Positions 9,272 to 16,910 of a stretch of DNA of 57,943 nt are shown here, one piece after another (position 1 is the stretch's first letter; the number at the start of each line of letters is the position of its first letter). The notes beneath the pieces are model-generated. The model was not told where the DNA came from. It made no database searches and saw only the letters and a program-made list of their open reading frames with translations. The DNA comes from Bacteroidales bacterium (GTDB taxonomy: Bacteria > Bacteroidota > Bacteroidia > Bacteroidales > UBA932). A program made the position numbers and the translations under genes. The stretch covers positions 1-57,943 of the forward strand of contig JAFRPH010000051.1 in the NCBI GenBank assembly GCA_017429205.1, read 5' to 3'.

Positions 9272-10006
9272 CTAGACCATTTCCAGGATCCTCCGCGCCA
9301 CTTCTTCCGGATGGTCCACGAGCAGCTGCCCGTGATTCATCTTGGGGAAGACTTCGACGTGGGCCGACGGACAGATCGTTAGCAGATGCTTGGCCTGAGG
9401 GCGGGCCACGAAGGCTTCGAGCGAGCCGTGCCAGAAGTGGATATCGGGACCGGATATTGACTCCAGCTTATTGGTATAGACCGATTTATACCCGTCCAGT
9501 ACGGCCCGGCCGCCACCGAAGGGATACACTTTCCGGCACTCGTCCAACAAGACGTCGAAATAGTGCGAATGGAACACCCACCGCCAGAATCCCGTCCAGT
9601 GGTAGCAAGTCCATACGTTGGCGCACTGATAGTAGCGGAGCGGCCCTTCCAGCCACTTGGGAAGCGGGAGCAAAGGCGCCGCATCCAGGATGGCATGGTC
9701 GATGACGACTTCGTTCCGCTCCAGCACCCGGGAGAGGATCTTTCCGCCCAGGGACAAGCCGTAGGCACAGTCCAGGTGGCCTCCCTGGCTCTCCTTGACA
9801 TATGCGATCACCTGCGCCGCCTGATCGTCGATGGAGGTGAACCGCGTGAAAGTTCCCAGCGTGAAGCCGTCGACCTGCACGGCGATGATGCGGAACCGCT
9901 CCTCCAGCAGACCGATCAGCGGGAGAAAAATCTCATACGACACCCCCAACCCCGGGAGGAGCAGCAACGAGGACGCCCCCTCCTTTCCGAATACCTTGAA
10001 ATCCAT
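9272..10006 (-). CDS. Alpha/beta-fold hydrolase
   Basis: A 244-residue protein beginning MDFKVFGKEGASSLLLLPGL, with the oxyanion region LLLLPGLGVSYE, the nucleophile elbow CAYGLSLGGK (Ser near residue 86) and the catalytic His in FPKMNHGQLL near residue 225. An aromatic-rich cap domain (YYQCANVWTCYHWTGFWRW) sits between them and should shape the substrate pocket. No signal peptide, so cytoplasmic. Substrate unknown; esterase or lipase-like activity is the default reading. Its promoter carries a 38-bp block nearly identical to that of the frameshifted membrane-protein gene at 12.1-12.6 kb. Confidence 0.82.
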   Translation of the reverse strand: MDFKVFGKEGASSLLLLPGLGVSYEIFLPLIGLLEERFRIIAVQVDGFTLGTFTRFTSIDDQAAQVIAYVKESQGGHLDCAYGLSLGGKILSRVLERNEVVIDHAILDAAPLLPLPKWLEGPLRYYQCANVWTCYHWTGFWRWVFHSHYFDVLLDECRKVYPFGGGRAVLDGYKSVYTNKLESISGPDIHFWHGSLEAFVARPQAKHLLTICPSAHVEVFPKMNHGQLLVDHPEEVARRILEMV

Positions 10007-10044
10007 AATGTCAGACTGTTATGCCTCTCCCCTTCCACCAACTT

Positions 10045-10082
10045 CAAAGATAGCCATTCATCGCCGAAATGCCAAATGTCGG
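10045..10082 (-). promoter_or_regulatory. Promoter block of hydrolase gene, copy 1 of a 38-bp repeat
   Basis: The minus-strand -7 box TATCTTTG (10052-10045) is followed upstream by GATGAATGG and CATTTGGCATTTCGGC. The whole 38 bases recur at 12563-12600 with about five mismatches, again with the -7 box at the same place. This implies a shared promoter and possibly a shared regulator. Confidence 0.6.
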
Positions 10083-10118
10083 CCCACCGCCATGAGCCAT
10101 TTATTCTGATTCTTTTAC

Positions 10119-10126
10119 TATATTTG
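10119..10126 (+). promoter_or_regulatory. -7 promoter box of 192-residue membrane protein gene
   Basis: TATATTTG, a perfect TAnnTTTG, sits 23 bases before the ATG at 10150. Confidence 0.6.
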
Positions 10127-10149
10127 CCAAAAATAACCCTTATCTCGTT

Positions 10150-10728
10150 ATGAACGCTAAAGCCAGAAGGATTCTACGCATCATTGTTTGTTTTGCGACA
10201 GTTTTCCTTGCCTTGTCTTGTAGGCCTGTTGATTTGCATGGATATGACGAGGTCCGCTTCTTATGGTTTATTCCTGTCTCCGAAGAGGGTACTTGTATGA
10301 CGTGCCTGACAGAATTGGTCATTTTCGGATTATGTCTGGCCGCTCCGTTTTTTGCGGATAGAATCGGGTGGCATTCCGCTGAGCGGCAACGCGCCATTCG
10401 CAACAAAGACCAAGAGATCATCGGCTATGTGGATACGGGGACTGTGGATCACTGGTATGTCAGCGAAGAGGAACATGAAAAGCAGAAATCACAGTATAAG
10501 TTCATCGCACTCTGCGTCCGAAAAGTGATGCTTATCGTTCTTACATGGGGATTTGTCATCAGTTGGGTGTTCCCTGCTCCTTCCACCTGGTTCATAGTGT
10601 TCTGGTTACCCATTTGTGGTTACCGGCTTTACCATGCTTATAAGCATTTTGACGACGATGATCTATTGATGCTCTGGGAGAAAGTATTTGTCGTCATTTG
10701 CATTATCTGTGCGATTGTTTACCGGTGA
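10150..10728 (+). CDS. Hypothetical membrane protein
   Basis: A 192-residue protein I do not recognise. It has a hydrophobic N-terminus ending FLALSC that could act as a signal anchor or lipoprotein signal, a second hydrophobic segment (LVIFGLCLAAPFFA, about residues 57-70), a charged stretch (HEKQKSQYKF), then three closely spaced hydrophobic segments at about residues 120-190 (VMLIVLTWGFVISWVF, WFIVFWLPICGYRLY, VFVVICIICAIVY). An acidic DDDD turn sits between the last two. Base composition is clearly less GC-rich than the neighbouring chromosome, as in the WG gene that follows, suggesting a transferred island. The gene has its own promoter and is separate from the WG gene. Confidence 0.7.
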   Translation: MNAKARRILRIIVCFATVFLALSCRPVDLHGYDEVRFLWFIPVSEEGTCMTCLTELVIFGLCLAAPFFADRIGWHSAERQRAIRNKDQEIIGYVDTGTVDHWYVSEEEHEKQKSQYKFIALCVRKVMLIVLTWGFVISWVFPAPSTWFIVFWLPICGYRLYHAYKHFDDDDLLMLWEKVFVVICIICAIVYR

Positions 10729-10760
10729 AATCTTCCCGTGACCCAACGCTATCAATAGTT

Positions 10761-10768
10761 TATCTTTG
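10761..10768 (+). promoter_or_regulatory. -7 promoter box of WG-repeat gene
   Basis: TATCTTTG, 53 bases upstream of the ATG at 10822, in an AT-rich intergenic stretch. Confidence 0.6.
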
Positions 10769-10821
10769 TTACGGGGATATCGTTCCCGATAGTATTGAAC
10801 GAACCTTAATCTTTTTTTGTC

Positions 10822-12108
10822 ATGGAGAATAAACTTGTTCCTGTCCGCCGAAATGGAAAATTCGGTTATGCCGATGAGACCGGCCGTGAAATTATTCCCT
10901 GTAAATATGACTTTGCGAAACCATTCAAGGGCAACCTTGCTGCAGTTAATCTGGGGGGGCAACGTATTGCGGCTTTATGCATGGGCGGGAAATGGGGCTT
11001 CGTCAACAAGGCCGGCATTGAAGTAATCCCCTGCCAATATGACAGTATCGATTATGGGTTTGTCGGTGGATTGGCCCAGGTAAGACTTAACGGCAAATGG
11101 GGTCTGATTGACGAGACCGGCCGCCAGGTTATACCCTTCAAGTATGATTCTATGTACTATTCCATCCAGAACGAATTGAATCCGGTTGAGCGCGATGGCA
11201 AATGGGGTTATATAGACAAGGCTGGAAATGAAGTGATCCCTTGCCAATATGACCATATTGATGATGGTTTTGTCGATGGGTTGGTCAGGGTTCAGCTTAA
11301 TGGCAAATGGGGCTATATAGACAAGTCCGGCAAAGAAGTTGTCCCTTGCAGGTACGACAAAGTGCAAGTTTTCATTGATGGCGTGGCCAGTGCCCGGATC
11401 GACGGCAAAGATATACTGATTGACAAGACGGGGCAGGAACTGATCAGATGCAAAGAAGAAGATGATGGGGAGGGAGGCTATGGCAGCACCTATTTCAATC
11501 CGGAAAAACCGGATTTCCGCGACGGCTTAGCCCGGTTCATGAAAGACGGGAAGTGGGGCTTCATCAATGAAGAGGGCCAAACGGTCATTCCCTTCATCTA
11601 TGACGAAGCCGGCAGTTTCAGCGAGGGATTGGCGCACGTAAAAAAGGACGACAAATACGGCTACATCAACAAGAGCGGCAAGGTGGCGATTCCTTTCCAT
11701 TACCAGGATGCCCATGACTTTCACGACGGCCTGGCCGTGGTTGCCTTGCACGACCTTTATGGCGTGATTGACAAGTATGGTATGGAGGTGGCGCCATTCG
11801 CCTATGGCGCTGTATGCCCTTTTCACCAAGGCCTCGCCATCGTAAGGGAGGAAACCCGATTCGGCTACATTGACAAGTATGGGCGGCGGGTGACGCCTTG
11901 CGAGTATAAGTTCGCTCACCCTCTTCGCGAAGGCTTGGCCCTCGTGCAGGATCACAGATGCCTGTATGGCTATATTGACCATACCGGACGCGAAGTGATA
12001 CCGTGCCATTATACATTCGCCTGTGATTTTGAAAACGGTGTTGCCGAAGTGGACCTCCACGACAAAACGTATCGTATCGATAAGACGGGACAACAAGTCG
12101 ACAAATAA
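10822..12108 (+). CDS. WG-repeat protein
   Basis: A 428-residue protein built almost entirely of WG (KWG-type) repeats of about 30-35 residues: an N-G-K-W/F-G-Y/F/L-I-D/N-x-x-G core followed by E/Q-V-I-P-C/F-x-Y-D. Examples are GKFGYADETGREIIP, GKWGFVNKAGIEVIP, GKWGLIDETGRQVIP, GKWGYIDKAGNEVIP and DKYGYINKSGKVAIP. I count roughly eleven units. There is no signal peptide, so it is probably cytoplasmic. WG-repeat proteins are presumed to be beta-propeller-like binding modules; no enzymatic role is visible. Adjacent units are very similar at DNA level (the first five especially), suggesting recent duplication. Confidence 0.85.
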   Translation: MENKLVPVRRNGKFGYADETGREIIPCKYDFAKPFKGNLAAVNLGGQRIAALCMGGKWGFVNKAGIEVIPCQYDSIDYGFVGGLAQVRLNGKWGLIDETGRQVIPFKYDSMYYSIQNELNPVERDGKWGYIDKAGNEVIPCQYDHIDDGFVDGLVRVQLNGKWGYIDKSGKEVVPCRYDKVQVFIDGVASARIDGKDILIDKTGQELIRCKEEDDGEGGYGSTYFNPEKPDFRDGLARFMKDGKWGFINEEGQTVIPFIYDEAGSFSEGLAHVKKDDKYGYINKSGKVAIPFHYQDAHDFHDGLAVVALHDLYGVIDKYGMEVAPFAYGAVCPFHQGLAIVREETRFGYIDKYGRRVTPCEYKFAHPLREGLALVQDHRCLYGYIDHTGREVIPCHYTFACDFENGVAEVDLHDKTYRIDKTGQQVDK

Positions 12109-12128
12109 GACACAGGGGCCGCCCCTCC

Positions 12129-12550
12129 TCAGCACCCTCTCGCCTTCCACCAACGGATGAGGAAACGGGTCCCTGCGGAGAGCAGGCCCGCCTCCAGCCC
12201 GAGATAGAACCAGGCGAAGAAAGACTGCGGAATGCCGGGAACATACTTGAGCGTAATCCCCAGCGTAATCATAAAGGCGATGATGAATACCCCTTGAGGC
12301 TGAATGTCATGTAGATGGGCTCCTTGGGCCCCGGCAAAGCATGGATCCGTTCCGAATACTTCCGCACGATGCCTGTGAACATCAGATAGAAAGCCGCAAA
12401 CACCAGCAAGGACAAAGGAATCATCCACCACAGCTTCTCAGCCGCCGTCCGAAGGTAATTGACCACCCCTGTGACCGCGATCTTCGTCCCGATCGCCGTC
12501 CACAACAAGCCGTTCACAGCCAGCAGATGTATCTTCCTGACCTTGCACAT
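12129..12550 (-). pseudogene. Frameshifted four-helix membrane protein gene
   Basis: Two overlapping minus-strand frames read as one protein if a single base is restored. The first runs from MCKVRKIHLLAVNGLL through hydrophobic segments to YMTFSLKG and then leaves frame. The second picks up at VFIIAFMITLGITLKYV and continues to LIRWWKARGC. The break is at the C run 12290-12293 (four C; five would give SLKGVFIIAF in one frame). The restored protein is about 140 residues with four membrane helices and no family I can name. It is either a recent frameshift or a homopolymer sequencing error. The ATG at 12550 is very close to its promoter, leaving an 8-base leader or less. Confidence 0.65.
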
Positions 12551-12562
12551 ATTGCTTCGTCC

Positions 12563-12600
12563 CAAAGATATCCATTCACCGCCGAATTGCCAAATGCCGG
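12563..12600 (-). promoter_or_regulatory. Promoter block of frameshifted gene, copy 2 of 38-bp repeat
   Basis: The minus-strand -7 box TATCTTTG (12570-12563) lies in a 38-base block nearly identical to the one at 10045-10082, including CATTTGGCAATTCGGC at the -33 side. Confidence 0.6.
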
Positions 12601-12890
12601 ACCTTCCCTTCCTCCAACCAAAACGGTCTAGCGCACTTTCGCCATTCTACGCACTCAATCGCAGCAGACCCCGGCTTACAAAGTGGTGTCTGGCGCATTT
12701 CAGCGCACAGAAGGCCGATTCTGCACCAGACCGATTTGGCGACGACGTATTTCGGAGGCCGGAGGCCGACGGAGGGGGTCCGGGGGTCTTCCCATTAGCA
12801 TATGTAAATAAGGAAACAGTTTGAAGATCCGTAAACCTCGGAGCGAAGCGACGGAGGGGCTCCGGGGGTCTTCCCCCGGTATAATAAAAC
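12601..12890. repeat. Intergenic region with two copies of a GC-rich dispersed repeat
   Basis: This gene-free stretch holds two direct copies of a sequence containing CGACGGAGGGG followed by TCCGGGGGTCTTCCC, at 12766-12793 and 12848-12875, about 82 bases apart. The second copy ends CCCCCGGTATAATAAAA. A third, shorter copy (TCCGGGGGTCTTCCTCCGG) is at 47666-47684, again just downstream of a minus-strand tRNA terminator. The left part (12601-12750) contains GCGC-rich inverted segments but no open frame with coding character. Confidence 0.5.
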
Positions 12891-12923
12891 AAAGAATCCG
12901 GGTCGGAACGGCTCGGATTCTTT
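12891..12923 (-). terminator. Terminator after tRNA
   Basis: Inverted repeat AAAGAATCCG (12891-12900) and CGGATTCTTT (12914-12923), followed on the minus strand by GTTTTATTAT. It lies 4 bases past the tRNA 3' end. Confidence 0.7.
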
Positions 12924-12927
12924 CATG

Positions 12928-13000
12928 TCTGGATGACTGGACTTGAACCAGCGACCTCCTGGTCCCTAACCAGGTGCGCTACCAACTGCGCTACATCCAG
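12928..13000 (-). tRNA. tRNA, read as Pro (anticodon AGG)
   Basis: The minus strand folds as a 73-base cloverleaf: acceptor CTGGATG/CATCCAG, D stem GCGC/GCGC with loop AGTTGGTA, anticodon stem CCTGG/CCAGG with loop TTAGGGA, T arm GCTGG-TTCAAGT-CCAGT, discriminator A. The loop gives anticodon AGG, which reads the proline codon CCU. The C1-G72 pair, A73 and G37 fit bacterial tRNA-Pro. A genomically encoded A34 in a proline tRNA is unusual in bacteria. CCA is not encoded. Confidence 0.85.
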
Positions 13001-13066
13001 AGGTCCTTTTTTCAAAGGGACTGCAAATATCGGTATTCTATTCCGAAAAAACAAGAGGAAAACCAC

Positions 13067-13954
13067 TTATTTTTCGGCAGGAGGTGTCGACAGGGCTTCT
13101 TGCCGGGCTTTCAGGGCGGATTTGAGGGCGGAGGAGGCTTTCATCCGGCGGATGGGGCCGTTGACGCAGGCGAAGGTGTTCAGGTCCTCCTTCAGTTCAT
13201 CGGGGCTGAAGCTGGGATAGAGGCGGGCCAGTTCGCTTGCGAAGAGCGCGAGGCGGTCGCTCACGCCCAACGGATAGTCCTCGCCGAAGTAGCGCTCGGA
13301 CCAGCGGAAGAAGGCCAGGCGGGAGCGGACTTCCTTCTCCTGCACGGACAGGTCGGTCGTAGGGACGGGGGCGGTGTAGCCGATGCGTTCGAAGCGGGCC
13401 GTGCGGATGCCGGTGTTCTTCGCCGCCGCCAGGATGACGGCATCGCCCATGCCCGCGGCCTCGGAATCGGCCTCGAAGGCGTCCCGGAGGGCCTTCGCCC
13501 GGAAGACGAAGGAGGAGATGGGCGCGGCGTAACCGTCCACGAAGACGTTCGTGAAAAAGCGGTCCGGGCGGGTTTTCAGGCTCCATTTCTTGTTCGGTTC
13601 AGCCAGATTCCAGTGGAAGACGTCATAAGTTTCGTGGTCGTCGATGCAGCGGCACATACGCTTGACGCTGGTTTCGGTGAAGTCCACGCCCGGAGTGAGG
13701 AAGCACACCCATTCCGCGCCGGGAGCGGCGTCCAGGCAGCACTTCCACAGAGGGCGCCCGGTGAGGTCCACCGTCACGACGGAAACCGGAAGGTTGGGCT
13801 CGAAATCCGGGACGACGGCCTGGACGGCCTCGGAGCCGACCGGGTCCACGACGACGGCGCGCAACGCGGCCTCCTTCTGGAAGGAAAGCATGGAGAGGGT
13901 CCGGTGGAGCAGGTCCAGGTTCCGGGCCGGTATGACAAAAGTGATCTCGGCCAT
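13067..13954 (-). CDS. Glycosyltransferase family 2-like protein
   Basis: A 295-residue protein with the N-terminal pattern of a GT-A fold glycosyltransferase: ITFVIPARNLDLLHRTLSML, then VVVDPVGSEAV and ECVCFL-like acceptor segments (AEWVCFLTPGVDFTETS, about residues 80-95). The usual DxD position is occupied by TPGVDF, which is atypical, so catalytic activity is uncertain. There is no membrane segment. It is divergent from the MsbA-like exporter, with facing promoters 12 bases apart, suggesting a shared role in envelope glycolipid synthesis or export (inference). Confidence 0.7.
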   Translation of the reverse strand: MAEITFVIPARNLDLLHRTLSMLSFQKEAALRAVVVDPVGSEAVQAVVPDFEPNLPVSVVTVDLTGRPLWKCCLDAAPGAEWVCFLTPGVDFTETSVKRMCRCIDDHETYDVFHWNLAEPNKKWSLKTRPDRFFTNVFVDGYAAPISSFVFRAKALRDAFEADSEAAGMGDAVILAAAKNTGIRTARFERIGYTAPVPTTDLSVQEKEVRSRLAFFRWSERYFGEDYPLGVSDRLALFASELARLYPSFSPDELKEDLNTFACVNGPIRRMKASSALKSALKARQEALSTPPAEK

Positions 13955-13974
13955 AAGAGAGGGTTTTATCCTTG

Positions 13975-13982
13975 CAAAGATA
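13975..13982 (-). promoter_or_regulatory. -7 promoter box of glycosyltransferase gene
   Basis: Minus-strand TATCTTTG, 20 bases before the ATG at 13954; it forms a divergent pair with the box at 13995. Confidence 0.6.
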
Positions 13983-13994
13983 GCGAAAATGCTT

Positions 13995-14002
13995 TAATTT
14001 TG
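13995..14002 (+). promoter_or_regulatory. -7 promoter box of ABC exporter operon
   Basis: TAATTTTG, a perfect TAnnTTTG, 30 bases before the ATG at 14033. Confidence 0.6.
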
Positions 14003-14032
14003 TAAGTTAGTTTCACTAAACGCGCCTTCCGA

Positions 14033-15883
14033 ATGCACGACTTTTTCAAGATGATGAGACAGTACGCCTCCCCGTACAAGGGTTACCTCGCCGGGGCGGT
14101 GATCCTGAACATGCTGTCCGCCATCTTCAACATCTTCTCCTTCGCCGTGATCGTCCCGCTGCTGAACATTCTGTTCAAGGTGGACACGGTGGAGTACGCC
14201 TTCATTCCCTGGGGTACCGAAGGAATGAAATTCAAGGACATCCTCGTGAACAACGCCTACTGGCTCGTTTCCGATTTCTCCGCGGCCCACGGCGCCGTGA
14301 CGGCGCTGCTCCTGCTGTGCCTCATCATGATCTTCTTCACGGCCCTCAAGACCTCCTGCTACTTCGGGTCAGCGGCCGTGATGATCCCCATCCGCACCGG
14401 CATCGTCAAGGACATCCGGAACCGCATCTACAACAAGATCCTCGCCCTCCCCATCGGCTTCTTCTCGCAGGAGCGCAAGGGCGACATCATCGCCCGGATG
14501 AGCGGCGACGTGAACGAGGTGGAGAACTCCATCACCGCCTCCATCGAGATGCTCATCAAGGACCCGATCCTGATCCTCTTCTACTTCGGCATCCTCATCT
14601 TCCTGAGCCCGGAGATGATGCTGGTGATGTTCACCTTCGTCCCGGCCTTCATCTGGATCATGGGCGTGATCGGCAAGCAGCTCAAGCGACAGTCCCTGGA
14701 GGCGCAGACTCTCTGGAGCGACACGATGTCCCAGGTGGAGGAGACCCTCGGCGGCCTCCGCATCGTCAAGGCCTTCAACGCCGAGAAGAAGATGTCCTCC
14801 CGCTTCGACGCCGTCACCGACCGGATGCGGCGGAAGGTGAACCGGGTGAACACCCGGCAGGCGTCGGCCCATCCGGTGAGCGAGTTCCTGGGAACGGTGA
14901 TGATCATGGCGGTCCTCGCCTTCGGCGGCTACCTCATCATCCGGGGGAAGGGCCTGTTCGGCGGCACCTTCATGGACGCCTCCCAGTTCATCTTCTTCAT
15001 GATCATCCTCTACTCCGTGATCGAGCCCATCAAGGAGCTCTCCCGCGCCACCTACGGCATCCCGAAGGGACTCGCGTCGATGGAGCGCATCAACCGCATC
15101 CTGGAGGCCGAGAACCCCATCACGGAGAAAGAGAATCCGCTTGAAATCAAGGAGTTCAAGGACAAGATCGCCTTCGAGGGCGTCACCTTCTCCTATGAGG
15201 GCGGGCGGCAGATCCTGAAGGGGGTGGACCTGGAAATCCCCCGCGGCAAGATGGTCGCCATCGTGGGCGAATCCGGCGCCGGGAAATCCACGCTCGTGGA
15301 CCTCATCCCCCGCTTCTACGACGCTGACGGCGGCCGCATCACCATCGACGGAAAGGATGTCAAGGACCTGAAAATCAAGGACCTCCGCGCCCTGATGGGC
15401 AATGTGAACCAGGACCCGATCCTGTTCAACGACACCATCTTCAACAACATCGCCTTCGGCGTGGAAGGGGCCACCCGGGAGGAGGTCGTCGCCGCCGCCA
15501 AGATCGCCAACGCCCACGACTTCATCATGGAGAAGCCCGAGGGCTATGACACGAACATCGGCGACCGCGGGACGAAGCTCTCCGGCGGCCAACGCCAGCG
15601 CCTGTCCATCGCCCGCGCCATCCTCAAGAACCCGCCGATCCTGATCCTGGACGAGGCCACCGCCTCGCTGGACACCGAATCCGAACGCATCGTGCAGGAC
15701 GCCCTGGACCGCCTGATGTCCAGCCGCACCACCATCGCCATCGCGCACCGCCTGTCGACCATCAAGAATGCCGACGAGATCATCGTGATGCACGAAGGAC
15801 AGGTCGTCGAGCGCGGTCGGCACGAGGAGCTCATCGCCCTGGACGGCTATTACAAGAAACTCAACGACATGCAAGCCCTATGA
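14033..15883 (+). CDS. ABC exporter, MsbA-like (fused permease and ATPase)
   Basis: A 616-residue half-transporter. The N-terminal ~330 residues form a six-helix type I exporter domain, including the coupling segment ALPIGFFSQERKGDIIARMS. The C-terminal ATPase has Walker A GESGAGKST, Q-loop NVNQDPILF, signature LSGGQRQRLS, Walker B ILILDEATASLD and switch His in AIAHRLS. It would work as a homodimer in the inner membrane exporting a lipid, lipid-linked sugar or drug. The adjacent glycosyltransferase and envelope genes favour a lipid substrate, but this is not proven. It is first in a chain of four overlapping genes. Confidence 0.92.
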   Translation: MHDFFKMMRQYASPYKGYLAGAVILNMLSAIFNIFSFAVIVPLLNILFKVDTVEYAFIPWGTEGMKFKDILVNNAYWLVSDFSAAHGAVTALLLLCLIMIFFTALKTSCYFGSAAVMIPIRTGIVKDIRNRIYNKILALPIGFFSQERKGDIIARMSGDVNEVENSITASIEMLIKDPILILFYFGILIFLSPEMMLVMFTFVPAFIWIMGVIGKQLKRQSLEAQTLWSDTMSQVEETLGGLRIVKAFNAEKKMSSRFDAVTDRMRRKVNRVNTRQASAHPVSEFLGTVMIMAVLAFGGYLIIRGKGLFGGTFMDASQFIFFMIILYSVIEPIKELSRATYGIPKGLASMERINRILEAENPITEKENPLEIKEFKDKIAFEGVTFSYEGGRQILKGVDLEIPRGKMVAIVGESGAGKSTLVDLIPRFYDADGGRITIDGKDVKDLKIKDLRALMGNVNQDPILFNDTIFNNIAFGVEGATREEVVAAAKIANAHDFIMEKPEGYDTNIGDRGTKLSGGQRQRLSIARAILKNPPILILDEATASLDTESERIVQDALDRLMSSRTTIAIAHRLSTIKNADEIIVMHEGQVVERGRHEELIALDGYYKKLNDMQAL

Positions 15884-16515
15884 GACAGATACAAGTTCCC
15901 TTCATCGCCGATTTCGAGGAGGTCGACCTGGACACCGCCCTCGAGCTGGAAGGCGCCCGTTTCCAGGTGGACCAGGTGAACTGGCCCGCCACGTTCCCCT
16001 ACGCCCCTCTTTGCGCCGGCCGCATCGCCCGCACGGAGGACGCGCTCGTCGTGGACTTCCGCGTGAGCGGCCTGGACCTCCGCGCCCTGAACACGGAGGA
16101 CAACGGCTCCCAGTGGGAGGACAGCTGCGTGGAGGTGTTCGTCGAGAATCCCGACGGAAGCGAATACTACAACTTCGAGATCAACCCCATCGGCAAGATC
16201 CTGGCGGCGAAAGGTCCCGGCCGCAACGACCGCGTGAAGCGCCCCGCCGAGGAGATGGAGGAGATCCTCCGCATCGCCCGGTTCGAGGGTCCGCAGGAGT
16301 ACGCCGGCGGCATCTGGGACTGGCGCGTGACGGTGCTGATCCCGTTCGAACTCGTGGGCGTGGACCCGGAGAACCTCCCGGAGAAACTGCGCGCCAACTT
16401 CTACAAGTGCGGCGACAAGACCGCCCATCCGCATTTTTTGAGCTGGAATCCGGTCGGGACGCCCGCCCCGGACTTCCACCGCCCGGACTTCTTCGGAGAG
16501 CTGATCCTGAGATGA
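15880..16515 (+). CDS. Carbohydrate-binding family 9-like protein
   Basis: A 211-residue protein with the layout of a CBM9-like beta-sandwich: NTEDNGSQWEDSCVEVFVEN (about residues 70-90), the YYNFEINPIGKILAA stretch and a C-terminal FYKCGDKTAHPHFLSWNPV. Such domains bind sugars; free-standing versions are common in Bacteroidota and their targets are mostly unknown. It has no signal peptide, so it may act in the cytoplasm. Its ATG overlaps the exporter stop by 4 bases (ATGA), so it is translationally coupled to the exporter and to VanZ after it. Confidence 0.8.
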   Translation: MRQIQVPFIADFEEVDLDTALELEGARFQVDQVNWPATFPYAPLCAGRIARTEDALVVDFRVSGLDLRALNTEDNGSQWEDSCVEVFVENPDGSEYYNFEINPIGKILAAKGPGRNDRVKRPAEEMEEILRIARFEGPQEYAGGIWDWRVTVLIPFELVGVDPENLPEKLRANFYKCGDKTAHPHFLSWNPVGTPAPDFHRPDFFGELILR

Positions 16516-16910
16516 CGCGCCGGCAGCTCACCTGGGCCCGGATCCTTTTCGGGCTGTACCTCGTCGCCGTGGCCGTGCTGTGCTTCGCCAAGTTTCCGGA
16601 GAGCGAGGATGTGCCGAGGTCCCTGCTGGGAATCCCGATGGACAAGCTCGTCCACTTCCTGATGTTCTTCCCCCTCCCGCTCCTGGCTTACCTCGCCTTC
16701 GACCGTTATCCGGGCAAGCGCGGGACTTCCGCCCTTTGGGCGTCCGTCGCATTCTTCGGCGGCTGCGCCTATGCCGCTTTCACCGAGCTGGTCCAGTCGC
16801 GCCTCCCCTACCGGTCGGGCGACCCCGCCGATTTCCGGGCGGACTTCATCTCCCTCGCCGCCTGCTCCGTTCTCATCCTGATCCACATCTTCACGAAACA
16901 CAAGAAATGA
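16512..16910 (+). CDS. VanZ family membrane protein
   Basis: A 132-residue protein with four hydrophobic segments. The first helix (ILFGLYLVAVAVLCFAKFP) is followed by MDKLVHFLMFFPLPLLAYLAF, the D-K-x-x-H motif typical of VanZ-like proteins, then CAYAAFTELVQSRLPYRSGDPADFRADFISL, where the E-x-x-Q and D-x-x-x-D pattern is also conserved. I split the last to note only short pieces: FTELVQ and DFRADFISL. VanZ homologues confer teicoplanin resistance in enterococci; in Bacteroidota they are widespread with unknown envelope roles. The ATG at 16512 overlaps the previous stop, and the next gene overlaps its stop. Confidence 0.85.
   Translation: MTRRQLTWARILFGLYLVAVAVLCFAKFPESEDVPRSLLGIPMDKLVHFLMFFPLPLLAYLAFDRYPGKRGTSALWASVAFFGGCAYAAFTELVQSRLPYRSGDPADFRADFISLAACSVLILIHIFTKHKK

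Noticed and set aside
14369..15874. 501-residue minus-strand frame opposite the ABC exporter
   Set aside because: His/Asp/Val-rich antisense shadow; the plus frame has complete ATPase motifs.
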